A DNA stretch of 64,000 nt from Echria macrotheca (taxonomy: Eukaryota > Ascomycota > Sordariomycetes > Sordariales > Schizotheciaceae): assembly GCA_030411725.1 (NCBI GenBank), contig MU839828.1, positions 310,001-374,000 of the forward strand, given 5' to 3'. The notes beneath the pieces were generated by a model. The model did no database searches. It was given only the letters and a program-made list of their open reading frames with translations, and was not told where the DNA came from. Positions 22,776 to 33,126 of this stretch are shown here, one piece after another (positions within the stretch are counted from its first letter, which is position 1; every line of letters starts with the position of its first letter). Made by a program: the position numbers and the translations under genes.

Positions 22776-24488
22776 CTAAACCTCGGAAGCAGCCATATCC
22801 ACCGTCCGCGGCACCGTCTCGGACTCGCTCACATACTGCCCGGCCCCGGTATACCGCCACCGCTGGAAATAGGCCGCCGGTGTGCCGACCGGACAATCCA
22901 GACCCGACCCGGCCCCGTTGCAGGTCGCATACACGCCGATCAGCGTGCCCACGAACGACCCGGTATTCCCGCTCAACAACTCGGCCGACGCGGTCCCCAC
23001 CACCACCTTGGTCTTCGTGTCCGACGCCAGCATCGCCGCGAGCGTGTAATTCGTCGAGTTCGCCATCTGGATCTGCAGCCGGATCGGCTTGCCGACCCAC
23101 GCGCCGGGGATTGCCGTCGTCGTCGTCTTGTTCTCTACGGTAAACCGGAAGGACAGCTCCGACGAGGCTTCCCGCGCAATACCGAGCCTGAGGTTCGCGG
23201 CCTGCGTGAGGAACGCAACGACGCCGGCTTCCTGGTTCGCTGCCGTCGGCTTGAAATCGATGTCAACGCTGAACGTGAAGAGACTATGCGTCTGACGCCG
23301 TCCAATGAACGAAATAGCCTTGGCCGCGGGCTCGGTCCCACCCGGCGTGCCGGTGACATCGTTCCGCGAGAGGACCACCCTGAGTCCGTCGTCGGTGCTG
23401 GCGAAGGCGCCCTCCCGCGGGACACGCCAGTACATGAGATTCCGCGGGATCGGCTTGCCGGCGCCGAAGTCGTACACGTCCGGATCCGTGACGAACGGGC
23501 CGTCCCCGGGAACATCGCGGCTCGCGGGCGGCAGCGGCCAGCCGCTCATGGTCCCGCGCACTGGCTGTAGGATGGGCCACTCGCCGTCCTTCCACGTCGC
23601 CGGGTACAGCACCGTCTCGCGGCCCATTGGGTAGGATTTGTACGCGGGCCCAGAACGGGTGGCCAGCGCGACGCCCCACCAGTTGCCGTTGGCGTCTTGG
23701 AAGAGGTCGCCATGCCCGACGGTCTGGAAGTACTGATCCGTGCCGCGGTTCGTGAGAATCGGGTTGCCGGCGTACGGCACATACGGGCCGGTGATGTTCT
23801 TCGACCGCGAAATCGTGATCGCGTGGTTCATGGCCGTCCCGCCCTCGGCGATCATGAGGTAGTAGTACCCATCAGGGCGCTTGTAGATGTGCGGTCCCTC
23901 GGGCCAGACACCGCCCGTCCCGTTCCACAGCTGCGTGACGGGGCCCATCTTGCCCGTCGTGATATCCATCTCCTGGATGCGTATCCCCTGTGTGGCGACG
24001 TAGACTTTCCCGTCGTCGTTCCAGAACAGGTCCGGGTCGATCTTGGGCGCCGAGAAGGTCAGCGCGCTGCTCCAGGACGCGTCGTCGAAGGGGTCCGTCG
24101 TTCGGAATAGCACGCCCGAGTCCTTGCCGGACACCGCGAGGTACTCGCAGATGACGTACACGGTGCCGTTGTGTTGGCGGATCGTGGCCGCGTACATGCC
24201 GTCTTGCTGGCCGTTGGTCGCCCAGCTGTATCCGGGCAGTTGGGCCTCGCGGTTCCATACGTGACTGGCGAGCTTCCAGTTGACCAGGTCCTTGGACGCG
24301 TAGACGGGCAGGCCGGGGAAGGCGATGAAGGTTGATGTGACGCAGAAGAAGGTCCCGTTGAAAACCGTACATGAGGGATCGCTATGCCAACCGGGGAGGA
24401 TCGGGTTGTAGAAGGTCGAGTTCTCGGCGAGTGCTGGCGTGGCCGACATGGCCGTCAGCGCGGCGGCGACGGACAGGGAGAGCTTCAT
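22776..24488 (-). CDS. Secreted GH43 glycoside hydrolase (beta-xylosidase / arabinofuranosidase type)
   Basis: Intronless, 570 residues, from the ATG at 24488. Signal peptide MKLSLSVAAALTAMSATPALA. The five-bladed GH43 catalytic domain begins with YNPILPGWHSDPSC, with the general base Asp37. The pKa-modulating Asp is D151 in KIDPDLFW, and the general acid is Glu197 in WPEGPH. A second beta-sandwich domain spans about residues 350-550, as in GH43 enzymes with a C-terminal GH43_C2-like module. Several N-glycosylation sequons (NST, NGT, NIT) fit secretion. The enzyme would trim xylo- or arabino-oligosaccharides from plant cell walls; exact specificity cannot be told. A GCGGGG CreA-like site lies upstream near 24697 (weak). 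Confidence 0.9.
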   Translation of the reverse strand: MKLSLSVAAALTAMSATPALAENSTFYNPILPGWHSDPSCTVFNGTFFCVTSTFIAFPGLPVYASKDLVNWKLASHVWNREAQLPGYSWATNGQQDGMYAATIRQHNGTVYVICEYLAVSGKDSGVLFRTTDPFDDASWSSALTFSAPKIDPDLFWNDDGKVYVATQGIRIQEMDITTGKMGPVTQLWNGTGGVWPEGPHIYKRPDGYYYLMIAEGGTAMNHAITISRSKNITGPYVPYAGNPILTNRGTDQYFQTVGHGDLFQDANGNWWGVALATRSGPAYKSYPMGRETVLYPATWKDGEWPILQPVRGTMSGWPLPPASRDVPGDGPFVTDPDVYDFGAGKPIPRNLMYWRVPREGAFASTDDGLRVVLSRNDVTGTPGGTEPAAKAISFIGRRQTHSLFTFSVDIDFKPTAANQEAGVVAFLTQAANLRLGIAREASSELSFRFTVENKTTTTAIPGAWVGKPIRLQIQMANSTNYTLAAMLASDTKTKVVVGTASAELLSGNTGSFVGTLIGVYATCNGAGSGLDCPVGTPAAYFQRWRYTGAGQYVSESETVPRTVDMAASEV

Positions 24489-25791
24489 CTTTGGACTCCT
24501 GCGGTGAATATCAGTCCAGATTGCTGTAGGGCACTGATAAGCTGCACTCACGCTTGTTTGGTCCACCAAGGGAGATTATCGCTACTTCGACAGCGCCCAC
24601 TGTCTACTGTTGTGACGTTCGACCGGGCAGCACATCTTTTTATTTGTAGCCTTTTTCCAAGGGACCATGATGCGTGATTGGCGCGCTTTGCAGCGGCGGG
24701 GAAATGACAGCTAAGATCGGGTCTTCAGAGATCTCATTATATCCGTAGCGGTTGAAATGATACTTGGGTTTATAGTGGTGGATTAATTACCCGGTGCGGA
24801 CTATCCCTAGCGACCTTCTAACCCGGTGTCTGGGCCGGGACCTGGCATCGCCGATCGGATCCACTGTAACCACAAAAAGTGTCAGATCCTAGACTCAATG
24901 GCACTTTACTCGTAGGATCCAGGGTGGTGACGACCGCCTTTAACTCCGGGCTATCTGGGTGGGGACGGTTCTCCCGCATAGCCGAGCTGGCAAGCTGGGT
25001 TGCACTCTGATATATCCGGAGCTCAGAACTTGAGGCTGGCGCAGTGGCTTTACGGGGAACGTACGTGGCTTGAGTGCGTGCACGGTCCAAGAGTAAAAGC
25101 GGATTTATCGAGTTTATACGGTATTCTCTTGATGTCAATGGCCGAAGTAGAGGAAGAAGAATTGAATTTTCGTGCAAGGTTATCTGACTAAGCTAGAACG
25201 GCACGTGGTCCGTGGTCGCTTGACAACGTGTCAACCAGCAACGGTTGCCTGGCACTGCAATCGAACCAGATCGACCGATAATTGCAAAAGTATACTTAAA
25301 CAATCCCAAATAGATTCAATTGTTCTGATCAAAAGTGCAAGTCCTCAGTTCCATCGGTTCCAGTCTGGTTATGCTTTTATCCCTTATCTTCGGGACCGGC
25401 GCTCTCAATTTGTCCGGCGCTAGCCCAGAAGTGCGATGCCCGCTGACATAACGAGGGGTGCACGATTGCGACGGCCATTCTCGCGCCTCTTCGTTCTGAT
25501 TGGTTGCACACTCCATAACCCCACTGCTCGCCCTCTCCTTGCACTCTTGACCTTCGCATGCTCGTCTTTTCTCTTGCTAATTTCCTATCGCTAGCTGCAC
25601 TCCTACGCTCTCACTGCCTGCGATCCGATCCTTGTCTCCTCGAGAAGTTTGGCACCGTCCATGTTTGGACTCGGACAGTCCACTCCCGATTTGTTCCCTT
25701 TCCCTTAGTCGCTGCGTCGTCGGCCCACGCGAAATCGCCGTTCTTTCCTGAATTCTTAGGTGGAACGACACGCTTTCCGTATCAAACAAAC
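24489..25791. other. Divergent intergenic region
   Basis: Upstream of the GH43 gene and of the HET gene. The HET frame is open back to an ATG at 25558, so 25558-25791 may be 5' leader or coding. No other gene seen. Confidence 0.45.
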
Positions 25792-28011
25792 ATGCCGCCA
25801 CCGCCCTCTTGTGCGATCATTCGTCTTCCTGAGAACTGGTCTCGCGGAAATCGCGAGGCAAAATGCGCCGCGTGCGGATGGCGAGGGCGCCATTCTGCAC
25901 TGATCCCCGGCTTTCCTGGCTGGTTGCTACCTGTCAGCTCTGGGCCTGCTCGGGTCCGCAGAGCTGCAGAAAGAGGATGTCTCCGATGTAATATTGTTGT
26001 CGAATGCTGGAACAAACTGGGTCCGGGAGCGAGGCTTGCTCATCCTGTGGCTTGCTCTACTTCCTCGTTAACTCGGGCCTATCGGCCATGGAGGGAAGAT
26101 TTTGACGACGAAACACAACAAAGCAAGCTAGGATGGGAGCTTTTTCTTTTGGAATCCTCTTCCTCTTCGCCTTCCTCTGGTCCTTATCCTCGAAGAGAAC
26201 GGCGCAGTGTCGAACTCCTTGGAGACACCCTTTCGATTCTAGAACTAGGCTACCCAGAGTCGGATGTATTTTCAAATTTGCCGGACAGTGGCATTTGCGG
26301 GGTTAGAAAATACTCTGCTCTACCCAGTGGTGATACCTCTTCAATCCAAGCGTTCAACTGGGCAAAAGGTCAGATTGATGCCTGCGAAGAGACTCACACA
26401 TGTTATATACCTAGGTTGGGCGCGATGCCTTCCCGAGTTCTCGATCTCGAGCCGTTTTCTGGGCGCCTAGATTTGCGATTAGTGAGCGGTGATCACACTG
26501 AGGACGCACCATATGCCGCTTTGAGCCACTGCTGGGGCGCATATGAACCGCTCTGCAAAACGACAAGAGGAACTATTGCCGACAGGAAGACCAGGATACC
26601 TTGGAGTCTTCTACCAAAAACATTTCAGGACGCCATCGAATTCATCCGCCGACTCGGACTTCGATATCTTTGGATTGACACGATCTGTATCATTCAGGAC
26701 GACACCGAGGACTGGTTGCGAGAATCCACCCGCATGCACAGCGTTTATAAGAATGCCTTTCTGACGATTGCGGCGGCGTCGTCCAGGGACAGCCGTGACG
26801 GTCTTTTCTCTCGGACACCCGGACCTTTTAAAATCGCAACTCTCGCAAAGGGGTCCTCGTGGTACAACCTGTTGGCTCGTCCTTATTACAACCATATGTT
26901 CAGTGGTACGCGCCGGGAAACCATCCCCACAGAAACTCCTCTCCTCGGGCGGGGATGGGTTTTCCAAGAGAGGTTACTCTCACCGCGGGTTTTATATTTT
27001 ACTAATATGGAACTTGTTTGGGAGTGTCGCCGAGCCGCCAACTGCGAATGCCTCAAATTTCGCACCGACGTAACGACCAGCTCGGCTGCAAAGCACCAGT
27101 TCCGCCTAGAGCAATGCGTGCCAACAAGTACGACCCTCAGCATGGTATCCGTCTCAGATTGGTCTTCTGGCTGGAGTTACAGACCGTTCACTGATGACTG
27201 GATTGACATCTGGCACACTATTGTAGGGGAATACTCGCAGCTCAAGCTCACCAAGGAATCGGATCGGCTGCCTGCCCTATCTGGGGTGGCCCAAGAGATC
27301 GCAATACGTCGTTCAGACGAGAAGTACCTTGCAGGTCTCTGGTCAGGAAGCTTGAAGAAAGACCTGATGTGGTATACACACCGGGGAGTCGAGAGCGTAA
27401 ATGCTCATCAGCCGTGGCTACCGCCAACTTGGACGTGGGCAGCTGTCCCATACCACGTGTTTTTTCAACGTGGTTGCAACGATGAGAGTTCCCGCTACCT
27501 TTTTGTGGTTACATCCGCTTCGGTATCGCCCGTTACTACGGAGTATGGGCCAGTCACTGGAGGACAGCTAAGACTCTTAGCTCCGGTTCTGCATAAAACT
27601 CAAGCCGCACCTACTTCCAAGTTTATAAACGGCTATCAAGCCACACCTATCCTGATACGCAACCCAGATGTTCCCGGCAAGTATCTAGAATGGGAAATTA
27701 CGCATGGAGACTTCAATCTATCATTCCATCCCGATTCCGATATCGAGGAATTGGCCGACCATGACTACTTTGGAAATATTAGGGTTTTTAATCTTACCTT
27801 GCTGGCCGGTCTCTGGACAGAGCCAATGGAATATCTCAGGTCATCATCGTTCGGTAACAGATATACTTTGGGCTGTCTGGTTATTCACCGGCATCAACTC
27901 CGCGGACACTATAGGCGAGTAGGTTATGCTACCTTGGAGGCTGACACTGCATTTGAGATAGAAAGGTTCCTTGCATTTTTCAAGCGGGAACAAGAAATTG
28001 TTATAAGTTGA
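25792..28011 (+). CDS. HET-domain (heterokaryon incompatibility) protein
   Basis: Intronless, 739 residues from the ATG at 25792; an earlier in-frame ATG at 25558 would add 78 residues. The earlier region is CT-rich and looks like leader sequence. Residues 25-69 carry paired Cys (CAAC, CLRC), often seen before HET domains. The HET domain (about 241-400) shows YAALSHCWG, then LPKTFQDAIEFIRRLGLRYLWIDTICIIQDD and SVYKNAFLTIAA. A GRGWVFQERLLSPRVLYF block follows and is the canonical end of the domain. Such proteins trigger programmed cell death upon non-self recognition, or act in related innate responses; whether this one does is inference. The nearest neighbours give no partner gene. Confidence 0.9.
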   Translation: MPPPPSCAIIRLPENWSRGNREAKCAACGWRGRHSALIPGFPGWLLPVSSGPARVRRAAERGCLRCNIVVECWNKLGPGARLAHPVACSTSSLTRAYRPWREDFDDETQQSKLGWELFLLESSSSSPSSGPYPRRERRSVELLGDTLSILELGYPESDVFSNLPDSGICGVRKYSALPSGDTSSIQAFNWAKGQIDACEETHTCYIPRLGAMPSRVLDLEPFSGRLDLRLVSGDHTEDAPYAALSHCWGAYEPLCKTTRGTIADRKTRIPWSLLPKTFQDAIEFIRRLGLRYLWIDTICIIQDDTEDWLRESTRMHSVYKNAFLTIAAASSRDSRDGLFSRTPGPFKIATLAKGSSWYNLLARPYYNHMFSGTRRETIPTETPLLGRGWVFQERLLSPRVLYFTNMELVWECRRAANCECLKFRTDVTTSSAAKHQFRLEQCVPTSTTLSMVSVSDWSSGWSYRPFTDDWIDIWHTIVGEYSQLKLTKESDRLPALSGVAQEIAIRRSDEKYLAGLWSGSLKKDLMWYTHRGVESVNAHQPWLPPTWTWAAVPYHVFFQRGCNDESSRYLFVVTSASVSPVTTEYGPVTGGQLRLLAPVLHKTQAAPTSKFINGYQATPILIRNPDVPGKYLEWEITHGDFNLSFHPDSDIEELADHDYFGNIRVFNLTLLAGLWTEPMEYLRSSSFGNRYTLGCLVIHRHQLRGHYRRVGYATLEADTAFEIERFLAFFKREQEIVIS

Positions 28012-28668
28012 GCGTCAACACGTAATTTATCAAGATGATTCACATAGCTTCACCGCGCTGCTTATCCGACCGGGGTGTTTGGTGTCGCTGTTTTGTTAGG
28101 TTTGCGACCACATTCTCCTGAAAGTTACGACACACCTGGAAGAACCAGATCATAACTTGTCTACTCGCTATTTGCACGCAATGTGTTCATCTCTGGTGGC
28201 TGTCGAGAAGCTTCACGGCTTGCGAGAGGAGTAGGTAACAGGTACATACATGCTTTTAGAGCAAGCCTGAACAAATCCTGAGCCAATCCTGAGCCGGTTC
28301 TGAGCCGGGGTGAGCAATGTCGCGTGAGTGAGATGCATGCGAAAAGGGAAACTTCGTCTGCCCAAATTCGTCGCACGAAACAGCGGAAACACCGCCAGCG
28401 TAGATGTAAAGCTCGTAAAAGAGATTTACTCACAAGGGTAGATAGGGCCGATGTTATCAGGTTAGCTGCCGGTGCTTGGGCGAAGGTCTGTTCTAGCTCC
28501 TGTCTACCTAACGTACGAGGTTCTTTCGCTAATGCAGGCCCTGGCTGTACTAAATCCTGGTCTGTGGGTATCTAGAAGCTGAAAACGCCTGCCCCTAATA
28601 GTCCAAACAGAGCGGCCGTCAGCGGTAGCTGGTCTGCATCTCGCCACACCCGTTTAAACCATTGGCAG
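28012..28668. other. Convergent intergenic region
   Basis: 3' flanks of the HET and second DUF7730-like genes. A short triple copy of CTGAGCC with slight variation occurs at 28276-28305. No gene seen. Confidence 0.4.
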
Positions 28669-29880
28669 CTACTCCTGGTTAAAGTAAAACCAAAACCAAT
28701 GCCAGACGTACTCATCCGCATCACGGTACGTATCGTATTGAATCAAGTCGCGGGCTTCATAAGGGGTATCATCCTCCTCATCGCTGGACGAATAGTCATC
28801 GTCCTCCTCATCGGAGAACGGATAGTCGTCGTCCTCATCATCGGAAAAGTCGAGGCACGTCCTCCTGACGAACTCCCATGTCTTTTCCTCCATGCCCTCG
28901 TAGATGTCGCCATAACGTAGCGCTGGTTCACCCTTCTCCTCGTAGTCAACGCCGGCACCTCGCTTGACGACAACCATCATCTCTTTGTTTCTCTCTCCAT
29001 CGGCCATAAGGAAGAAATCCCGTAAGAACTCTTCCGAGTTCACGAATGGTTTCTGTTCGTACTTGACCCGCTTGGTCGGGTCAAGAATCTTCCCGTGTTG
29101 TGCAGGCTGGGTTGCGCGGTAGATTGTTACCGAAGGCCGCGAGAGAATGCCATCGCGGTTTTCCAACATGGCTTGCCAGTGACTTGGCTGTGCGTCTCTG
29201 TAGTAATTGTAGTAATTGTCCCCGTGTTGGTTTTCCGGGAGTCCCAACATTTCAGACGCGAAGGTGATGTAACGAAGAACCTTCCATCCGCTGCCTTGGT
29301 CGATCAGGCCGTTGAGAGCGTCGTAACAGACTCTGTAATCGGGTCCTCCGATAACCGTGAGCTCGTCCAGCCGCAGGCCCGGGAGAAGCTTGAGGACAGA
29401 AACCAGTCGAAATTGAGAAATAAGTCCGGGATGAACAAGATGTAGGGTTTCGCCGCTAACAGTCACACGTCGCAATTGCGAGAGGGTGTTGATCGGCAAG
29501 GGGGTTAGTTTGTCACTGTGACCGTCAGTGTTTTTGCCTTGAACTGGCGGCACCTGGAAAGGGAATATAACCTACAGGAGAGCCTCGGTATCTTCGAAGT
29601 AGAACCGAACCCAGCCAAGCCATGCAGTGCCAATCTCCATCTTCACTCGGCGACAAGTGCGCAGGAGCGCGAGGCTGTTTAGAGCCGGCTTCTTTTTGAG
29701 GTAGTACTCAGTGGCAGACCTGAGTCGTGTTGACTCGAATACGGCCCTGTAGATATTGTCGCGAATTTCTTGGGGAAACCGCCGGAAGAACAAACTGGCT
29801 TGCTGGAGATCGATGTCGCCTGTCGTTCTCGGCTTCTTGTTCGTCTCCTCGCCGCCCACATCGTTCTTTCTCTTGGCCAT
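28669..29880 (-). CDS. DUF7730/F-box-like protein with acidic repeat tail
   Basis: Exons 29880..29576 and 29515..28669 (intron 29516..29575, 60 nt, GTAGGT donor, CACTGAC branch, CACAG acceptor), 383 residues. The splice is supported by the restored segment FEDTEALLDKLTPLPINTLS, a typical transition in this family. Residues 31-49 (FFRRFPQEIRDNIYRAVFE) are the F-box-like opening helix. The C terminus has three near-repeats of an acidic block (DDEDDDYPFS, DEEDDDYSSS, DEEDDTPYEA), then a Trp/Phe-rich end (WHWFWFYFNQE). It shares only family-level resemblance with the gene at 19.3-20.7 kb. Function unknown. Confidence 0.78.
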
Positions 29881-31349
29881 GGCGATGGTCTTTGGGTTCT
29901 GTCGGTGCTACGAGGATGCGAACAGCAGCGAAAGGGGAAAGGGCTGTCGGTGGGGTTGGATGGCGGTGGGATTTTTATCGACGAGGGGCCAATCGAGAAC
30001 AACTTGGAATTCTCAATGCGGAGCACTTACCGGAGCAAGCGAGCCGAAGGTAGGTGCGGGAGGTTTGAGCCCACCTGCAGCAATTGTGATCCGTGATGGC
30101 TGTGATGGCCGTGATTGTGGTGGTGGTTAGGGAGCTTTACTTGCCTGTAGCAATTCTGATCCGTGATGGCTGTGATGGCTGTGATGGCCGTGGTGGTAGT
30201 AGTGGTGGTGGTAGAAGTCGTGGTGACTGGCCAATGGCCACTCCTTGAGTGGGTCTGCACACAACGGACCAATACCTTAGCAGCAAAAATTTGATTTGTA
30301 GCCCGAGCTTCCCTTTGCACCCATTTGAATTTCCGCTTTGAATAAGATTGCTGAGCCTACTGGTAAGACTTGGGACGATTTGACATAGGTACCCCGCCAA
30401 CTTGCTATTTTTGCAGCAAGTGTCAATGCGTCTTCTATTGTCCACGACATTGGATCACACTCTTTATTATTATTTCTCTTGCCCCGCAGGGGTTACTCAG
30501 TGTGGACCGAGTCCCCAGGCCTAAGGCCTAAGCGGAACTTCTACCGCAACTATCTAGGTGGAAACCTGCTATCACGCTGCGAGTGAGACAAGACTGCGTG
30601 CCTAGGCCGTACAAAAGCCCCTAATCCTGACCAGATTGGATCACACTAATTCGTACCAAAGAAGCTTTTGGCACCTGCCCGTGCCACAGTCCAATGCCAG
30701 TGTGAGCACTGCTGTGCAGCTCGATCGCGACACGGGGTTAGGGTTCCGTTAAAATCGACGAGATACAAACGCTAGCGGAATCTCCCGTCGCTCCCGCTGC
30801 ACTCTCCCGTATCCACCGGCCGTGCGTCGGGCTTTTTGTTTCGTGCAGTCGTTTCCATCATGCGGTCCAGACCCTCCATCACAGCTCGCAACACCTGGAA
30901 ATATGCCTCGGTATGGTGGGATGGCACCTCTATTGGACTGCGGTGTGCCTGTGCCGCCCGGGCCTTTGGGCGATCCAAATGCCGACTTCGACGGTTGGCG
31001 TTTTTGACGTCGTAGCCCGACCGACACGACCTTGGCTCTCCGCCTCGGTCACTGCATTTTCATGGCACAGCACGGGAGGTGTCCTCAGCATCATGCCTGT
31101 CTCCTTTACCTCGCGCCAGCCACCTACAAGATGAACTCGAGTCGACGCCCTCGAGGGATATTTTCCCCTGCCCACACTTGGTGTTCTGGCTCGCATTCGC
31201 ACTTCGCATTCCCCGAAAAGCCTGACAACTTTCGGTCCCTCATCATCGAGTTGATGAAATGGTGACCCATTTCCTCGCATCACATATTTGACGCTTCAGC
31301 TGTTCAACCCAATCTTGTCACAATAGCCGTTAATACACAGTCTTCGACC
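29881..31349. other. Divergent intergenic region with short tandem duplication
   Basis: Upstream of the DUF7730-like gene and the 7TM gene. It contains the 70-bp duplication at 30058-30198. No supported gene; short frames at 30772-31283 lack splice support. Confidence 0.45.
30058..30198. repeat. Two-copy tandem duplication, about 70-bp unit
   Basis: Segments starting at 30058 and 30129 share CAATNNTGATCCGTGATGG and TGTGATGG trinucleotide-like runs with few differences. The second copy has an extra TGTGATGGC. The unit decays into GGTGGT runs at its right end. Confidence 0.6.
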
Positions 31350-32611
31350 ATGGCGGACGATCGTTCCCAAGATCTGGTGATTCCGCTGTGTGCCATGGCC
31401 GCCGTGTCTTTTGGCTTTCTCGTCCTTCGCTTCCTTTGCAAGATAAAATACAACAAGCAGCTAGTACTGGATGATTATCTTCTCGCCGTGTCCTGGGTAA
31501 GAACTGACTGTGGTCGGAACTTCGTCGTTGGGACGCTGAGAAGCTGACACTTGTCTCCTCAGGCCTTTCTCGTCGCGTACACAACCACATCCATCTTGGC
31601 GACAAAGAACGGTCTGGGACGACACCTTGCCTCGCTCTCGCAGACCGAGATCATCAATACGCATCGGTTGATGGCCGTCTCCTCGTTTCTCAACCTCGCG
31701 GCCATTACGACGAGCAAAACCTCATTCTGCATTACTCTCATACGTCTGGCCTTCGATATATGGCAACGACGGCTGATTTGGGGCGCCATTATCACCATCA
31801 ACATTTTCATGTGGATGACAGCCATCTTCATCTTTACATCATGCAGCCCAATCGACAAGATATGGGATAGTTCGGTCCCGGGGACCTGCGTGAATCGACA
31901 CATGCTGCTCGGCTTTAACGTCTTCAGCGGCGGTTCGTTATTCTACCCCTCTTCTTCACAACTCTGGCTAATTCAAACTTGGAATAGCATGGTCGGCTTC
32001 GATGGACTTCTTCCTCGCGCTCTTCCCGTGGTACTTGATATGGGGCCTGAACATGAGGAGAGTCGAGAAGCTCGGCGTCTGCATAGCCATGAGTCTTGGA
32101 ATATTGTATGTGTAGCCAGTTTTTGACAGCCACGACACTGACAATAGCCTAGATCAGGAGCGACCGGGGTGATGAAAACTGTATACATCGAAGGTAGTGC
32201 AAGTTGGCGCGATTGGACCTGTGAGTAGTCATCTCTCTGCGCTGTTCCTCGTGGATACCAAAGCTAATAATCGAAGATCGCTCTATCGACTTGTTGATAT
32301 GGGCAAGCGCAGAAGCTGCTACCATCATCGTCGCCGCCTCCATACCGTTCCTACGTTCTGCTTTGAAGAGGTTGACGGGAAGCAGGGGCTCGAACGCAGC
32401 AGGAAGTCGCGCATATCGACTCCCTCATATCTCCAACGGCAACCCTACCCCGAATCCTCACTTGGACGTGCCTCAAGTGTCAGCCAGTGGCCTTCCATTG
32501 CCCAAAGGGAGAAACACCGACGATGAAAGCGATGTGTGTATCCTGATTCAAGGCAAAGAGGAAGCTCAGGACCTTTCGACGAGTACACTAGACTTGGAAC
32601 GAGGTCAATGA
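31350..32611 (+). CDS. Fungal rhodopsin-like seven-TM membrane protein
   Basis: Five exons: 31350..31496, 31563..31932, 31988..32105, 32153..32220, 32277..32611; 345 residues. All splices keep the frame and rebuild conserved blocks. These include LVLDDYLLAVSWAFLVAYT, then KTSFCITLIRLAF, SCSPIDKIWDSSVPGTC, AWSASMDFFLALFPWYLIW, and WRDWTYRSIDLLIWASAEAATIIVAA. This is the 'rhodopsin domain-containing' fungal family (PTH11-related), with seven helices, an extracellular loop with paired Cys, and a cytosolic Ser/Asp-rich tail. Members are thought to act as plasma-membrane sensors. Ligand and signalling partner are unknown, and this copy lacks an N-terminal CFEM domain. Confidence 0.87.
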
Positions 32612-33126
32612 GCGATGGCGCCGATGGAGGACACTTTTGAAGTAGGTCATCACCTGTCCATATTGGCTTTTTCGCTGACGACGAAGTTGAGAATCTGTCC
32701 ATTTGGCCTGGATGTTCGGCTGAAGATCATTTCTTTCCTTGGGACCACCTCTCCTTCCTCTTCCGGTAGACGGGAACTTCCATGAATCCATCGCGCCAAC
32801 AAGCCAAGCTTGCTGTGCCGCTCACAGGGCAAGCAAAGCCCCCGGAACCCCAGCCGGCACACCAGAGCCGGAATCCCAGGCAGTCCGAGCGGGTCGGACT
32901 GCTCGGTCGACAGTCAATGCGCGCATCTTACTGGCCCCAAGACCGTCAGCCGCATCCTTCGAAGCCGTTTCGAGGCTGTGGCGCGCTATTATTCGACGTA
33001 GGGCTCATTTGCATGAATTGCATTCCTGGGCACTCGATCCATGCATCTCACAGTGCACCCTCTTTGCAAAGGTTTCCCCTTTCATCCCTCTCCGACCGGT
33101 TGCGAGACCGCGACACGACGCCCAAG
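32612..33126. other. Intergenic region
   Basis: Between the 7TM gene and the Kelch gene. The Kelch frame is open upstream to 32782 without an ATG that fits a signal peptide better than 33127. Confidence 0.5.

Noticed and set aside
29554..29575. 22-nt intron between the two DUF7730 exons
   Set aside because: Too short to splice; the 60-nt intron 29516..29575 has a branch site and gives the correct phase.
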